From Butyricicoccus_A sp963588905 (GTDB lineage Bacteria > Bacillota > Clostridia > Oscillospirales > Butyricicoccaceae): a stretch of DNA of 64,000 nt. The position numbers and the translations under genes are program-made. The stretch covers positions 62,001-126,000 of the forward strand of contig CAVAJF010000004.1 in assembly GCA_963588905.1 (NCBI GenBank). Direction: 5' to 3'. Numbering within the stretch: the first letter of the stretch is position 1; each line of letters begins with the position of its first letter. The notes below the pieces were generated by a model. The model had not been told where the DNA came from. It did not search any database and worked only from the letters and a program-made list of their open reading frames with translations. Positions 18,200 to 27,800 of this stretch are shown here, piece after piece.

Positions 18200-19396
18200 T
18201 TACTTTTCCAGCACCGAAATCGCTGCTTGCAGCTGGTCGTCCTCGCTGTCTGACAGCACATAGAAATGCTCTTTCTTCTCGTCGCTCAGATCCACCTGCT
18301 TATCCGGCGTCACGCCCTTGCCAATCAAGCTGATGCCCTTCGGCGTGTAATAACAGTGCGTCGAAATGTTGAGGCAGCCGCCGTTAGACAGCTCAAAGCC
18401 CTGCTGAGAGTATCCCTTGCCGACGGTCTTTTCTCCGACAATCGTCGCCTTGCCGTACTCCTGCAATGCCGCCGCGAAAAATTCCGCTGCACTATAGGAA
18501 TCTGCATTGACGAGCACCGCCATCGGCAAATCCACTTCGCTCGCATCTGAGGTGTACTCCTCTGTTTTTCCCGCCTTATCCTTGAGCGAGATAATCTTGC
18601 CTTCCGGCAGCAGGGTGTCCAGACAATTGACCAGTGCCGTCAGCTGTCCGCCCGGATTGTTTCGCAGGTCAAACACCAAGCTGGTTGCGCCCTGTTTCTG
18701 CATTTCTTTGACAGCGGCGTTAAACTGTTCATCCGTATTGTCTGCAAACTTCTCAATCCGAATGTATCCAACGTGATTGTCCAGCATCCGCGAGGTCACA
18801 TGAATCTGCTCGTATTCCGCACGAGTCACAGACAGCGTGACATCCTGATCCGTCGCATACTGATGCAGTCCCAGCTCGACAACGCCGCCCGCTTTGCCGC
18901 GCACCGCAGCCACAGCCTTTTCATAGCTGCCGAAATCGTCAATGCTCTTGCCGTTGATGCTGGTGATTTTATCATAGTAGCCGATGCCCGCTTTTTGTGC
19001 CGGAGAATCCGCCGCCACGGTATTGACATATAAATAATGTGTACCATCGTCATTTTCCAAATAGCTGACCGTCACGCCGATGCCAACCGTAGAATCCGCA
19101 GAGGATTCCTGATAGCTTTGATAGTATTCCGGCGTCATATAACTCGTCCAGCGGTCACCAAGTCCCTGTGCGTATCCCGTCAACGCGCCGTTAATCAGAT
19201 CGTCCGTTGTATAGTCCTCTCCGACAAAGTAATGCTGGCTGATGTTGTCCGCCTGCTGCAGGACATCGTAAATCTCTCCGGCTCGTCCGCTCGGATGAAC
19301 GACGTGATACACAACCGCGCCGGTGAGCACTCCGCCTGCAATCGTAGCTACAGCACCGGCGGCAACCGCCCGCCGCAGCGATACCATGCGTTTCAA
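18200..19396 (-). CDS. S41 family C-terminal processing protease
   Basis: 398 residues. A single N-terminal membrane anchor (about 10-32) is followed by a PDZ domain (about 95-190) and the S41 catalytic domain. The serine is in NADSYSAAEFF and the lysine in GEKTVGKGYS, the CtpA Ser-Lys dyad. It probably acts outside the membrane on cell-wall or secreted proteins. The frame starts with TTG at 19396, 10 nt after GGGAG; an ATG three codons later (19387) is the alternative. Confidence 0.92.
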   Translation of the reverse strand: MKRMVSLRRAVAAGAVATIAGGVLTGAVVYHVVHPSGRAGEIYDVLQQADNISQHYFVGEDYTTDDLINGALTGYAQGLGDRWTSYMTPEYYQSYQESSADSTVGIGVTVSYLENDDGTHYLYVNTVAADSPAQKAGIGYYDKITSINGKSIDDFGSYEKAVAAVRGKAGGVVELGLHQYATDQDVTLSVTRAEYEQIHVTSRMLDNHVGYIRIEKFADNTDEQFNAAVKEMQKQGATSLVFDLRNNPGGQLTALVNCLDTLLPEGKIISLKDKAGKTEEYTSDASEVDLPMAVLVNADSYSAAEFFAAALQEYGKATIVGEKTVGKGYSQQGFELSNGGCLNISTHCYYTPKGISLIGKGVTPDKQVDLSDEKKEHFYVLSDSEDDQLQAAISVLEK

Positions 19397-19440
19397 TGCG
19401 CTCTCGCTCCCTTTCTTCTGAAATAGTATCTGTTCTCTAT

Positions 19441-19472
19441 AAAAAGAATACCGCAGGACAAAGCCTGCGGCA
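19441..19472 (-). terminator. Terminator of the cdaR-like / small-peptide transcript
   Basis: CCGCAGG / CCTGCGG stem with a 6-nt loop, followed on the minus strand by TATTCTTTTT. Confidence 0.8.
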
Positions 19473-19517
19473 ACTATTTTTTGTTGAGTTCACAAAAATA
19501 TCAAATTTTGCTCGTCC

Positions 19518-19613
19518 TCAGAACAGGACGGAAACCGAACTGAGCAGCATCAGCACTGCCAAAATCAGTGCGACAACCGCCATAATGCGTTTTGCAGTCG
19601 TTGGTTTAATCAA
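19518..19613 (-). CDS. 31-residue single-pass membrane peptide
   Basis: A TTG-initiated frame of 32 codons begins 6 nt after GAGGTG and lies 21 bp beyond the regulator stop. The peptide begins MIKPTTAKRIMAVVALILAV and ends in a short hydrophobic tail: a basic N-terminus and one transmembrane helix, about 20 residues. A good terminator (19441-19472) follows. The layout resembles very short Firmicutes membrane peptides such as DUF4044, but identity is not established. Too short to appear in usual gene calls. Co-transcription with the CdaR-type regulator is likely. Confidence 0.55.
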   Translation of the reverse strand: MIKPTTAKRIMAVVALILAVLMLLSSVSVLF

Positions 19614-19634
19614 AAATTTCACCTCGATAGTTGA

Positions 19635-20726
19635 TTACATGCGTCCGCTCTCACGGGAAGCCAGATACTTGCGTACCATCAGAGCAACCTTAAATACAAT
19701 AGCATGGTCAAACTCGCGCAGATCCAGACCCGTCAGCTTCTTGATCTTCTCCAGACGGTAAACCAGCGTGTTTCTGTGTACAAACAGCTTACGAGAGGTC
19801 TCAGACACGTTCAGATTGTTTTCGAAGAACTTCTGAATGGTGAACAGGGTCTCCTGATCCAGTGCGTCAATCGAGCCCTTCTTAAAGATCTCGTTCAGGA
19901 ACATCTCACACAGCGTCGTCGGCAGCTGATAAATCAGACGTGCCAGACCCAGCGTGTCATAGTTAACGATGTTCTGCTCGTTGTCAAATACCACACCGAC
20001 TTCCAGTGCGGTCTGTGCTTCCTTAAAGGATTTTGCTACGTCCTTGAGCTGGCTGCAAATGGTGCCGATGCCAATCAGGCACTTGATCTGCAATTCGTTC
20101 TCCAAGGTCTCTTCGATGCCCTTGGCGATCTTCATCAGCTCCTTGTCATCGGTAGTCGGCTTGACTTCCTTGACGAGAACGATGTCGTTTTCATTGATGT
20201 GCAGGACAAAATCGCGCTGCTTATCCGGGAACAGACCCTGAATAACGTCCAGAGCAGCGACATCCGCATGTTCTTCCTGACGAACCAGGAATACCGCGCG
20301 GGTGGTGTCTCCCTCAAAATGCAGCTCACGGGACTTGATGTAAATATCGCCTGGAAGAATGTTGTCCAGAATAATGTTCTTGATAAAGGTTGCCTTGTCG
20401 TGCTTTTCATCGTACAGCGTCTTGATGTTGCTGACGGCAATCGCTGCCATCGAGCAGATGCTGCGTGCATTTTCATCTTCGCCGTGTACAAACACTGCAT
20501 ACTCAAAACGAGTCGAGCGATCTGCAACCGGACGATACGTATAGCCGCCAAAACGAATCATATCGCCGACATAGGACAGCTCAGCCGCTGCGTCCTCGCG
20601 CATCTCACCGATCCGCTTGAGGTCGGTACAGGCCACAACTGCGCCGCTGGCATTGATAATGCCGATTGTGCGGTCAACCGCATCTTTCATCTGTAAAATT
20701 ATAGACTGAAACATTCTTGATGCCAT
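19635..20726 (-). CDS. CdaR/PucR-type transcriptional regulator
   Basis: About 363 residues. An N-terminal sugar-diacid-recognition-like domain (about 1-135) is followed by a GGDEF-like middle segment (about 150-280) and a C-terminal PucR helix-turn-helix. The last reads ETSRKLFVHRNTLVYRLEKI, the family hallmark. Such proteins activate carbohydrate or amino-acid use genes in response to a small ligand. ATG at 20726 chosen 9 nt after AAGGG; a GTG lies one codon earlier. No obvious target operon is adjacent, so it may act elsewhere. Followed by a 31-aa membrane peptide. Confidence 0.85.
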   Translation of the reverse strand: MASRMFQSIILQMKDAVDRTIGIINASGAVVACTDLKRIGEMREDAAAELSYVGDMIRFGGYTYRPVADRSTRFEYAVFVHGEDENARSICSMAAIAVSNIKTLYDEKHDKATFIKNIILDNILPGDIYIKSRELHFEGDTTRAVFLVRQEEHADVAALDVIQGLFPDKQRDFVLHINENDIVLVKEVKPTTDDKELMKIAKGIEETLENELQIKCLIGIGTICSQLKDVAKSFKEAQTALEVGVVFDNEQNIVNYDTLGLARLIYQLPTTLCEMFLNEIFKKGSIDALDQETLFTIQKFFENNLNVSETSRKLFVHRNTLVYRLEKIKKLTGLDLREFDHAIVFKVALMVRKYLASRESGRM

Positions 20727-20933
20727 CACACTTCACCCTTCTTCAACGAAATTGTCTTTTGCCCGCACATCCAGCCGAATCCTGCCATTGACAGCTCTGT
20801 TATGTACACGGAAGCAAACCTAGTATCAATCATATTGACAGCAAATTGCCGTCCCGTCTTTCACTTTCTTTATTATATCACAAATCGACAGAAATTTGTA
20901 CAAAAATTTTGACTTTATTTTGTCCACTTTTCC

Positions 20934-21665
20934 CTATGTAACGTCATGCGCGAGCAGCAGAGCGATTTCTTCCTGTGTCAGCTCTCTCCACTGCCCCGGC
21001 CGCAGCGCAGCATCCAGCTTCAGAGGGCCTTCCGATAGACGTTCCAGTGTCTTGACCGGCGCACCGCGTGATGCCAGCATCCGGCGCACCTGATGGTACT
21101 TTCCTTCCTGCACCGTGACCAAGACATCGGAATATCCTTCCCGCGCCGCACGTATCTCCAGCTTTGCCGGTCGGCAGTGTGTGCCGTCGCGCAGCGTGAT
21201 TCCCTGCGCAAATGCCTGTATGTCGGCATCGCCCAGCAATCCTTCTGCCTCCGCATGATAGACTTTGTCTACCGCGTGTTTCGGCGAGGTCAGCGCATGT
21301 CCCAGCGCACCATCGTCTGTCAGCAAAAGCAAACCGGACGTATCTTTGTCCAATCGCCCAATCGGAAAGACACCGCGCTTGCGATAACTGGCAGGCAGCA
21401 GATCGAGCACCGTTTTTTGCTCTCTGTCCTCTGTGGCAGACAGCACACCGAGCGGCTTATACATCATGATGTACACGTGCGTCTGATAACAAACCGGCTG
21501 TCCACAGAAGGAAATCTGCGCGCTGTCGGGATCTACTTTTTTCGAGGCATCTCGACACACTTCGCCGTCAACCAAAATGGTGCCGCGCTTTGCCGCTGCC
21601 GTCGCTTCCTTCCGAGAACACAGTCCCATGGAGGTAAGCAGTTTGTCAATTCGCTGTGTTGCCAC
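20934..21665 (-). CDS. RsuA/RluB-type pseudouridine synthase
   Basis: 243 residues. N-terminal S4 RNA-binding domain (QRIDKLLTSMGLCSRKEA), then the catalytic domain with FPIGRLDKDTSGLLLLT, where the Asp is the nucleophile. The size and S4 domain fit the small-subunit 16S enzyme RsuA group. GTG start with GGGAGG upstream. It has its own promoter (TTGTGC-17-TATAAT). Confidence 0.92.
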   Translation of the reverse strand: MATQRIDKLLTSMGLCSRKEATAAAKRGTILVDGEVCRDASKKVDPDSAQISFCGQPVCYQTHVYIMMYKPLGVLSATEDREQKTVLDLLPASYRKRGVFPIGRLDKDTSGLLLLTDDGALGHALTSPKHAVDKVYHAEAEGLLGDADIQAFAQGITLRDGTHCRPAKLEIRAAREGYSDVLVTVQEGKYHQVRRMLASRGAPVKTLERLSEGPLKLDAALRPGQWRELTQEEIALLLAHDVT

Positions 21666-21694
21666 CGGATCGCCTCCCGCCGATAATCAAGAGC

Positions 21695-21723
21695 ATTATA
21701 TCATCTTTGTGACATTTGCACAA
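21695..21723 (-). promoter_or_regulatory. Promoter of the pseudouridine synthase gene
   Basis: TTGTGC (21718-21723), 17-bp spacer, TATAAT (21695-21700) on the minus strand, 29 bp before the GTG start, implying a very short leader. Confidence 0.7.
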
Positions 21724-21743
21724 GAGCGTTTTTGAAAAATTAT

Positions 21744-21772
21744 AAAAGCAGGCGGAATTTTTCGCCTGCTTC
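21744..21772 (-). terminator. Terminator after the DUF4830-like gene
   Basis: AAGCAGGCG / CGCCTGCTT stem with an A-rich loop and TTTTAT tail on the minus strand. Confidence 0.85.
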
Positions 21773-21809
21773 TTTGGGCAATGTGTTGATTTTCCGTAAA
21801 ACCATATGG

Positions 21810-22382
21810 TCAGGATGCACCAGAATCCGTATTCTCACTTGTGGATTCTGACGTATCGTTTGTGTCATTTGACTTCTGTCCCGTGTGATCCATGAGGCCG
21901 CGTGTGAAGCCGCCGTCGGTCTTCATAGAGCAAATATCTCCTGCAACAATTTTTCCGCGATAAATGAGCAATTCGGCCAAAACATCGGCTTCTTCCGCAT
22001 TTGTCACCGTGTAAACAACCTGCTTCACGCGTTTGCCCTTGAGCTTTTCCATGTCGAACCCCTGCCGCGCCTGCAAGTCCGCATAGCTCTGATAGCTTTC
22101 GTCAAAATCCGACGGGATAATCACTTCCCGTACCGTGCAGGAATCGACATCCACTTCCCATCCGCACGCGTTTAGATATGCGATGCGCTCTTCATCCGTC
22201 AGCGCCAGCGTAGAGACTGTCTGCTGCGCGCTGTCAGTCTGCTCGCTGTCCGCGCCGCTTCCCATCGCCGCCACATCTCCCGCCAAGCGCGCCGCCGCGC
22301 CCGCCGTCAGCAGCAGTGCCGCCGTCACCGCAAGACCAAATAAAATCTTTCGTTTGCTGAATTTTGCCGTTATGATAAACAT
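21810..22382 (-). CDS. DUF4830-like membrane-anchored protein
   Basis: 190 residues from the ATG at 22382, which has GAGGAG about 8 nt upstream. One N-terminal transmembrane helix (about 12-32) precedes an extracytoplasmic domain of about 110 residues. That domain contains YLNACGWEVD, TVREVIIPSDFDESY and GFDMEKLKGKRVKQVVY, which I recognise as a DUF4830-type region. A Ser/Thr/Asn-rich tail follows. The molecular function is unknown. It sits alone between the EF-G-like gene and rsuA-like gene, with a terminator on each side, so it is probably monocistronic. Confidence 0.7.
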   Translation of the reverse strand: MFIITAKFSKRKILFGLAVTAALLLTAGAAARLAGDVAAMGSGADSEQTDSAQQTVSTLALTDEERIAYLNACGWEVDVDSCTVREVIIPSDFDESYQSYADLQARQGFDMEKLKGKRVKQVVYTVTNAEEADVLAELLIYRGKIVAGDICSMKTDGGFTRGLMDHTGQKSNDTNDTSESTSENTDSGAS

Positions 22383-22460
22383 AGTTTTCCCGCTCCTCGC
22401 CGTCTGTTCCTGCTGTTTCTGGTACAGCGTATGCACTTTGCCGAGAATTTATGATTGGAT

Positions 22461-22496
22461 GAAAACAGCCCCTCCGGTTTTTCGGAGGGGCTGTGG
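22461..22496 (-). terminator. Strong terminator after the EF-G-like gene
   Basis: 12-bp perfect stem ACAGCCCCTCCG / CGGAGGGGCTGT followed by TTTTC on the minus strand. Confidence 0.88.
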
Positions 22497-22510
22497 GATG
22501 TATTGTCTGT

Positions 22511-24577
22511 TTACTGTGCCTGTGCAGCTTCGATGACCTTTTCCTGAACTGCCGGAGGAGCATCCTCATAGCGTTCAAATTCAGACTCAAACGCACCTCT
22601 GCCCTGCGTCATAGAACGCAGCGTGATGGCGTAGTCGCTGATTTCCGCCATCGGCACTTCGGCAAGGATTTCCTGACCGTCGTCGGTCGGGTTCATGCCC
22701 ATGATGCGGCCGCGGCGCTTATTGATGTCGCCGATGACATCACCCATGTACGAATCCGGGATGTAAACCTTCATTGAGCAAATCGGCTCCATGATAACCG
22801 GCTTTGCCTGCGGGATGCCTGCCTTATATGCCAGCTTAGCTGCCATCTTAAACGACAGCTCGTTCGAGTCAACATCGTGGTACGAACCATCGAGCAGAAT
22901 TGCCTTCAGGCCAACCATCGGGTAACCGGCAAGCACGCCATGCTCCATGGCCTCGCGGATGCCCTTGTCTACCGCCGGATGGAAGTTCTTCGGAACAGAA
23001 CCGCCAAAAATGCGCTCTTCAAATACATAATCGCCGTCTGCATATGGTTCAAAGGTCATCTTGACATGACCATACTGACCATGACCGCCGGACTGCTTCT
23101 TGTGCTTGCCTTCTACGGTGACAGCAGTGCGAATTCTCTCACGATACGGCACAATCGGCTTGCTCAGCACCGGCTCTGCGCCGAAGCGGGATTGCAGCTT
23201 GGAGCAAATCACATCCAGATGAATATCGCCCATGCCGCTCAGCAGGCTCTGGTGTGTCTCCGCATTGATGGTGAAGCTAAAGGTCGGATCCTCATCTGCG
23301 AGTTTCGCCAGACCAGCGGCAATCTTTTCCTCACCGCCCTTGGTCTTCGGTGCAATTGCCTGCGTGTAGCACGGCTTTGCAAACTGTACCGGCGTCAGAT
23401 TGACAGCACGCACACTCATAGACAGCGTATCGCCGGTCTTTGTGGTAGCGAGCTTGGATACTGCGCCAATATCGCCGCAGATTACTTCCTCGACTTCGGT
23501 TGCCTTCTTGCCGCAGATGGAATACAGACGGCCGATCTTTTCTGTGCCGTCCATGCGATGGTTGAGCAGCGTCATATCCTGCTTGACGGAACCGGCTACA
23601 ACCTTGAAATAGCTGAATCTGCCGTACTGGTCAGCGGTCGTCTTGAAGACAAAGGCACACGGGGTACCATTCGGGTTGCACGGTACTTCTATGAGATCCT
23701 CGCCTTCCTCGCAAACCTCTACTTCGCCCTGATCCGGGGACGGCATGTAATCGCAGATGCCCTTGAGCGTTGCAATCGTGCCAATACCGGTAGCTGCTGT
23801 GCCGCAGAATACCGGAATAACGGCGCGCTCCAGCACGCCCTGACGCAGACCGGCAATCAGTTCTTCATCCGAGAATTCTTCACCGGCAAAATACCGCTCC
23901 ATCAGATCTTCCGACAGCTCGGCAACGCTCTCGCACAGAGCCGCACGCTGCTGGTCAACCTTTGCCATCATAGATTCCGGAATCGCAACTTCCTTGCGTT
24001 CGTTGCCTTCCATGTGATATGCCTTGCGGATGACACAATCGACAATGCCGACGGTCTCTCGGTTGCCCTCGAAAATCGGGATGACAATCGGGACAACATG
24101 TGCGCCGAACGCCTTTTGCAGCTTGTGCAGCGAGGTATCATAATCGGAATTTTCTTCGTCAATTTTAGAAATGTAAAACGCACACGGCTTGCCCTGGTCT
24201 GCCAGACGCTTCCATGCCTTCTCTGTGCCGACGCTCGGGCCCGACTTGCCCGGCACGACAATCAAACCGGATTCACACACGCGCAAAGCACTCTGTACTT
24301 CGCCTTCAAAATCAAAGAATCCCGGTGTGTCCAGCATGTTAATCTTGCAGCCGCCGTATTCTACCGGTGCCACTGCGGTGGAAATCGAGAACTTTCTGCG
24401 AATCTCCTCCGGGTCATAGTCACAAACGGTATTGCCGTCCGCGATTTTTCCCATGCGGTCTGTCGCCTTGGTCATATACAGCATACTTTCGATCAGGGAA
24501 GTCTTGCCTTCTCCGCCATGTCCCATTACACAAACGTTGCGGATCTTATCTACAGAATATACGTTCAACGATTCCAT
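22511..24577 (-). CDS. EF-G-like translational GTPase (paralog of elongation factor G)
   Basis: 688 residues with the EF-G domain order: G domain (1-270), beta-barrel II, domains III, IV and V. It differs from canonical FusA: the P-loop is GHGGEGKTS, switch II is DTPGFFDF where Phe replaces the catalytic His of DTPGHVDF, and the G4 motif reads SKID rather than NKMD. These are traits of the EF-G-like group (FusA2-type), whose ribosomal role is poorly defined. A TTGCGA-17-TATAAT promoter lies upstream. Canonical fusA must be elsewhere. Confidence 0.9.
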   Translation of the reverse strand: MESLNVYSVDKIRNVCVMGHGGEGKTSLIESMLYMTKATDRMGKIADGNTVCDYDPEEIRRKFSISTAVAPVEYGGCKINMLDTPGFFDFEGEVQSALRVCESGLIVVPGKSGPSVGTEKAWKRLADQGKPCAFYISKIDEENSDYDTSLHKLQKAFGAHVVPIVIPIFEGNRETVGIVDCVIRKAYHMEGNERKEVAIPESMMAKVDQQRAALCESVAELSEDLMERYFAGEEFSDEELIAGLRQGVLERAVIPVFCGTAATGIGTIATLKGICDYMPSPDQGEVEVCEEGEDLIEVPCNPNGTPCAFVFKTTADQYGRFSYFKVVAGSVKQDMTLLNHRMDGTEKIGRLYSICGKKATEVEEVICGDIGAVSKLATTKTGDTLSMSVRAVNLTPVQFAKPCYTQAIAPKTKGGEEKIAAGLAKLADEDPTFSFTINAETHQSLLSGMGDIHLDVICSKLQSRFGAEPVLSKPIVPYRERIRTAVTVEGKHKKQSGGHGQYGHVKMTFEPYADGDYVFEERIFGGSVPKNFHPAVDKGIREAMEHGVLAGYPMVGLKAILLDGSYHDVDSNELSFKMAAKLAYKAGIPQAKPVIMEPICSMKVYIPDSYMGDVIGDINKRRGRIMGMNPTDDGQEILAEVPMAEISDYAITLRSMTQGRGAFESEFERYEDAPPAVQEKVIEAAQAQ

Positions 24578-24627
24578 CTCCTTAATTTTTCTTATCCCAG
24601 ACGGGATACCCCGTCCTCATGTTCGTA

Positions 24628-24656
24628 ATTATACCTTACTTTCTCCGTTATCGCAA
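24628..24656 (-). promoter_or_regulatory. Promoter of the EF-G-like gene
   Basis: TTGCGA (24651-24656), 17-bp spacer, TATAAT (24628-24633) on the minus strand, 51 bp before the start. Confidence 0.75.
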
Positions 24657-24811
24657 GCAAAACATTGTGAATTTTCTCCAAATGTTTTGCCAAGTTTCCA
24701 GGAACTTCACCATAACTTGTCAATTCTTCCGCACTTAAACCGTACTTTTTGCACAAAATCACGCATTTCCCGCATAAAAGCGTCGCTCTTCTGTATTTGA
24801 AAATTTTTTGT

Positions 24812-24866
24812 AAAAAAAGAAACAGAGACTTTCCGCCCGCAAACAGGGCGTTCTGTCTCTGTTTTC
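24812..24866 (-). terminator. Nested hairpin terminator after the acidic ATPase-like gene
   Basis: Outer stem AAACAGAGAC / GTCTCTGTTT and inner stem CGCCC / GGGCG, followed on the minus strand by a T run (24812-24818 complement). The rest of 24578-24868 holds only the EF-G-like promoter; I see no gene there. Confidence 0.8.
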
Positions 24867-24868
24867 TT

Positions 24869-27800
24869 TCATTCCCGTCCCACTCCATTGTCCAAGAAGA
24901 AAATCGGGATAAAGCACAAAACCATATAAATTAACAGGCGAATCGGGTGTGCATCGGACGGAACAAATGCATAGCACAGATACATCATGAGCAGCATACA
25001 CACGATGGACGCACAGATGCCAATGAGAATGCCTGTGCGCTGCGCCTTTCGCTGCGCACGAGCGGCGCAAATGCAGTCCGCCGTTCCCATCAATCCATCG
25101 CGCACCAGCAGGGCGCACAGCCGCGCATCGCGTGTATACGCAGGATTTCTCAGGGCGCGATTTTGCTCCAAATCCGGCACGACAACCGTGCCTGCCGGAA
25201 GATCATACAGCTGCTCTACCAGCTTTGGCGTAATCTGCTGATTGCGCGAATGCAGCCAGATTGTCGTTTTCTGTTCCATGAGCTTTTGCATCGCATGGAA
25301 CAGAACCGCCGGCACCGCATAATCCACCGTGATGATGGCAGCGAGATCTCCGTCCAGCGACAGAGCAAGAGCATTGTCCGCCATATCGCCAACCGCCACG
25401 CCGCGTGACATCATAAACGCCTGATTGCCCAGCAAAACCTCCAGTCTGCCGATTTGTCCGCTGACTCCGCCAATATACTGCGTGAGCTGATGCACCGGAA
25501 GCGGTTTGCCATATCGCGTGCGCACCTCTTCCGCCAGCATACTGCCCAGAGAGGAATCTTGCGTCAGTGCCGCCGCATAGGCCAATGCGGTCGATTCATT
25601 CAAACTGCTGTGCAGCTCCAAATTGGCCAATGTCACAGAGCCAGTCGGGAACAGATCCTCATCCGTCAGCACAACCGTCTCCGTCTGCGCCATCTTGTCC
25701 GCGCCCTTGTCGCTGTCCGACGCCGCGCCACAATGCGCCAATCGGCTTGCGGCACTTTGTCTCGCCATGACAGAAGCGGCAATCAACGCAATCTGGCAGG
25801 AACCGGTCACGGTCGCCGCGAGCACATAAATCAGCCGTCCGACATCACCGGTCGAAGCGCAGACAATCGCAGATAAAATCACTGCAATCACCAATACCGA
25901 CAACGTCACTAACCGTTCAAGTTTCTTTCGCTCTTCACTGAGCACGATGTGTTTTGCAAAGGTATCGGTATCTGCCAGCGGTGCCTTGACCAGATGCGGT
26001 GTCGCTCCGTCATGCCAGAAGATGCCTATCGGTTCGCATGCCGATCCGGCAACTTTATATGTATCGCGCCGAATCTTCTCTTCTCCAATCTGCGCACACA
26101 GCTCAACGAACAGAATCAGCATCGCAATACAAGCAAACGGAATTTCTTCTCCTTCCGATGCCAAACGAATGCAGCAGTGCACAATATTGAGGATCAGCGC
26201 AATATCTGCCAACGAGGCAAAGTTTGGACTGAGATGCAAAACCGCTCGAATGCCGTCCCAAACGACGTCATAGGCCAAAACGGCAGCACCTGCCATCAGC
26301 AGCAGAAAGACACCCAACACGCGACCGGAATGCGACGCGTAATCCATCGCACTCGGCAACGGCAAAATGGTAAAGTCTGCGGCACACGAGATATAAATGC
26401 AAATCAGCGTCAAAATACCCAAGAAAACCAGTCGAATCTCTTTGTTTCGCGCTCGCAGACGACAAGCCTGGCTCTCCTGCGTCAAATCCTGCGGTATTTT
26501 AATCTCTGTCTGTTTGACCGGAGCCGCTGTCGGCTGCTCCGGTTCGCTGTGCGGCGTCTGTTCCTGTTCCAGTTGTCCCGGCTGAGATGCAGAAGCCTGA
26601 ATTTCTATTACGGATTCTTCGAGAGATGCTTTCTGGCCGACCGCCTCCGTTACCGGTGTGCCGGTCGACCCTTCAAGAAAAACCGAGTCTTCCTCAGCTG
26701 TCTCCTGCTCCTGCTTGTCCTGTTCGTGCATCTCCTGCCATGCATCCGCCGCGTGAATCTCTTCCGGCTCCGGCTGCTCGGCAGTTTCCATCTGCTGCGC
26801 TGCTTCCTGATACTGGCGCTCGCGCTCGGCAATGCGCTCCTTACAGCGCAGTACCTCATGCGTCATAACCGGACCTTCTTTGCGCAGCTCTTCCAGAGAC
26901 GGTGCCATCTTGACAATTTCCTCCAGCGGCTTGCCCAGCCATGCCGGAATCGGCAGCAGCTCGTCCTTTGGCGGCTGCACCTTTTTCTTTTTCGCCTTCT
27001 TTTTGGCTTTTTTCTTTTCTTCTTCCGGATTGCGCACCGGAAGTTCAATATACACGGTTGTCGCCTTGTCCGGGAATGTCTCCGGAATGCCGGTTTCCTT
27101 GCGCAGCGGCGATTTCTTCTTGTCCGTGCCGCTCTCTTCTTCGCTGTCCTTCAGCAGCTTTTCAAAGCTGGCGCGTTCCGCTTCCTCCTCGGCATCTACA
27201 TCCGACATAAATGCCTCGAATTCATCCTCACTGATGACTGGCGTATCTTCCGGACGCGGTTCCGGCTCTTTTTTCTGTTCCGGTTCAGGCCCCGATGTCG
27301 GTGGCGTCTGCTCTGTCGACTCTTCGCCGTCTTCCGCGATTTCCGCACGCAGCTCTTCCAGCACTTCATCCAGCGAGTGATCTTCCTGCTGCACTTGTTC
27401 CGGCTGCTGCTCCGGCATCTGTTCCGGTGTCTGTTCCTGCTCCGGTTGCTCATCCAGCAACTGCGTTTCCGGTTCCGGTTCTTCCAGCTGTTCCATCGAA
27501 TCGGATGACAAAACCTGCGTTTCCTCTTCCTCCGATGTCGGCGCAGACTCGTCCAATCCTTGCAGCTGTGTCAAATCAATCGGCGTATCGACTTCTTCCA
27601 ATTGATCCGGTGGAGAAAACAGGCGAGAAAGCAAGCCCTTTTTCGGCTGTTCCTCCGGTTCATCGGATTGTTCCTCAGAAATTTCCTCCTCCGGCTGTTC
27701 CGGTTCGGCATCCTCTTCCAGTTCCGGCGGCGCAAACAGGCGAGAAAACAGTCCCTGCTTGCTCGGCTTCACTGGCTCTTCCTCGTCCTGTACAGGCTCC

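Noticed and set aside
24592..24888. A 98-codon minus-strand frame between the EF-G-like and acidic ATPase-like genes
   Set aside because: It runs through the terminator hairpin and the EF-G-like promoter, begins inside the end of the upstream gene, and has no ribosome site.
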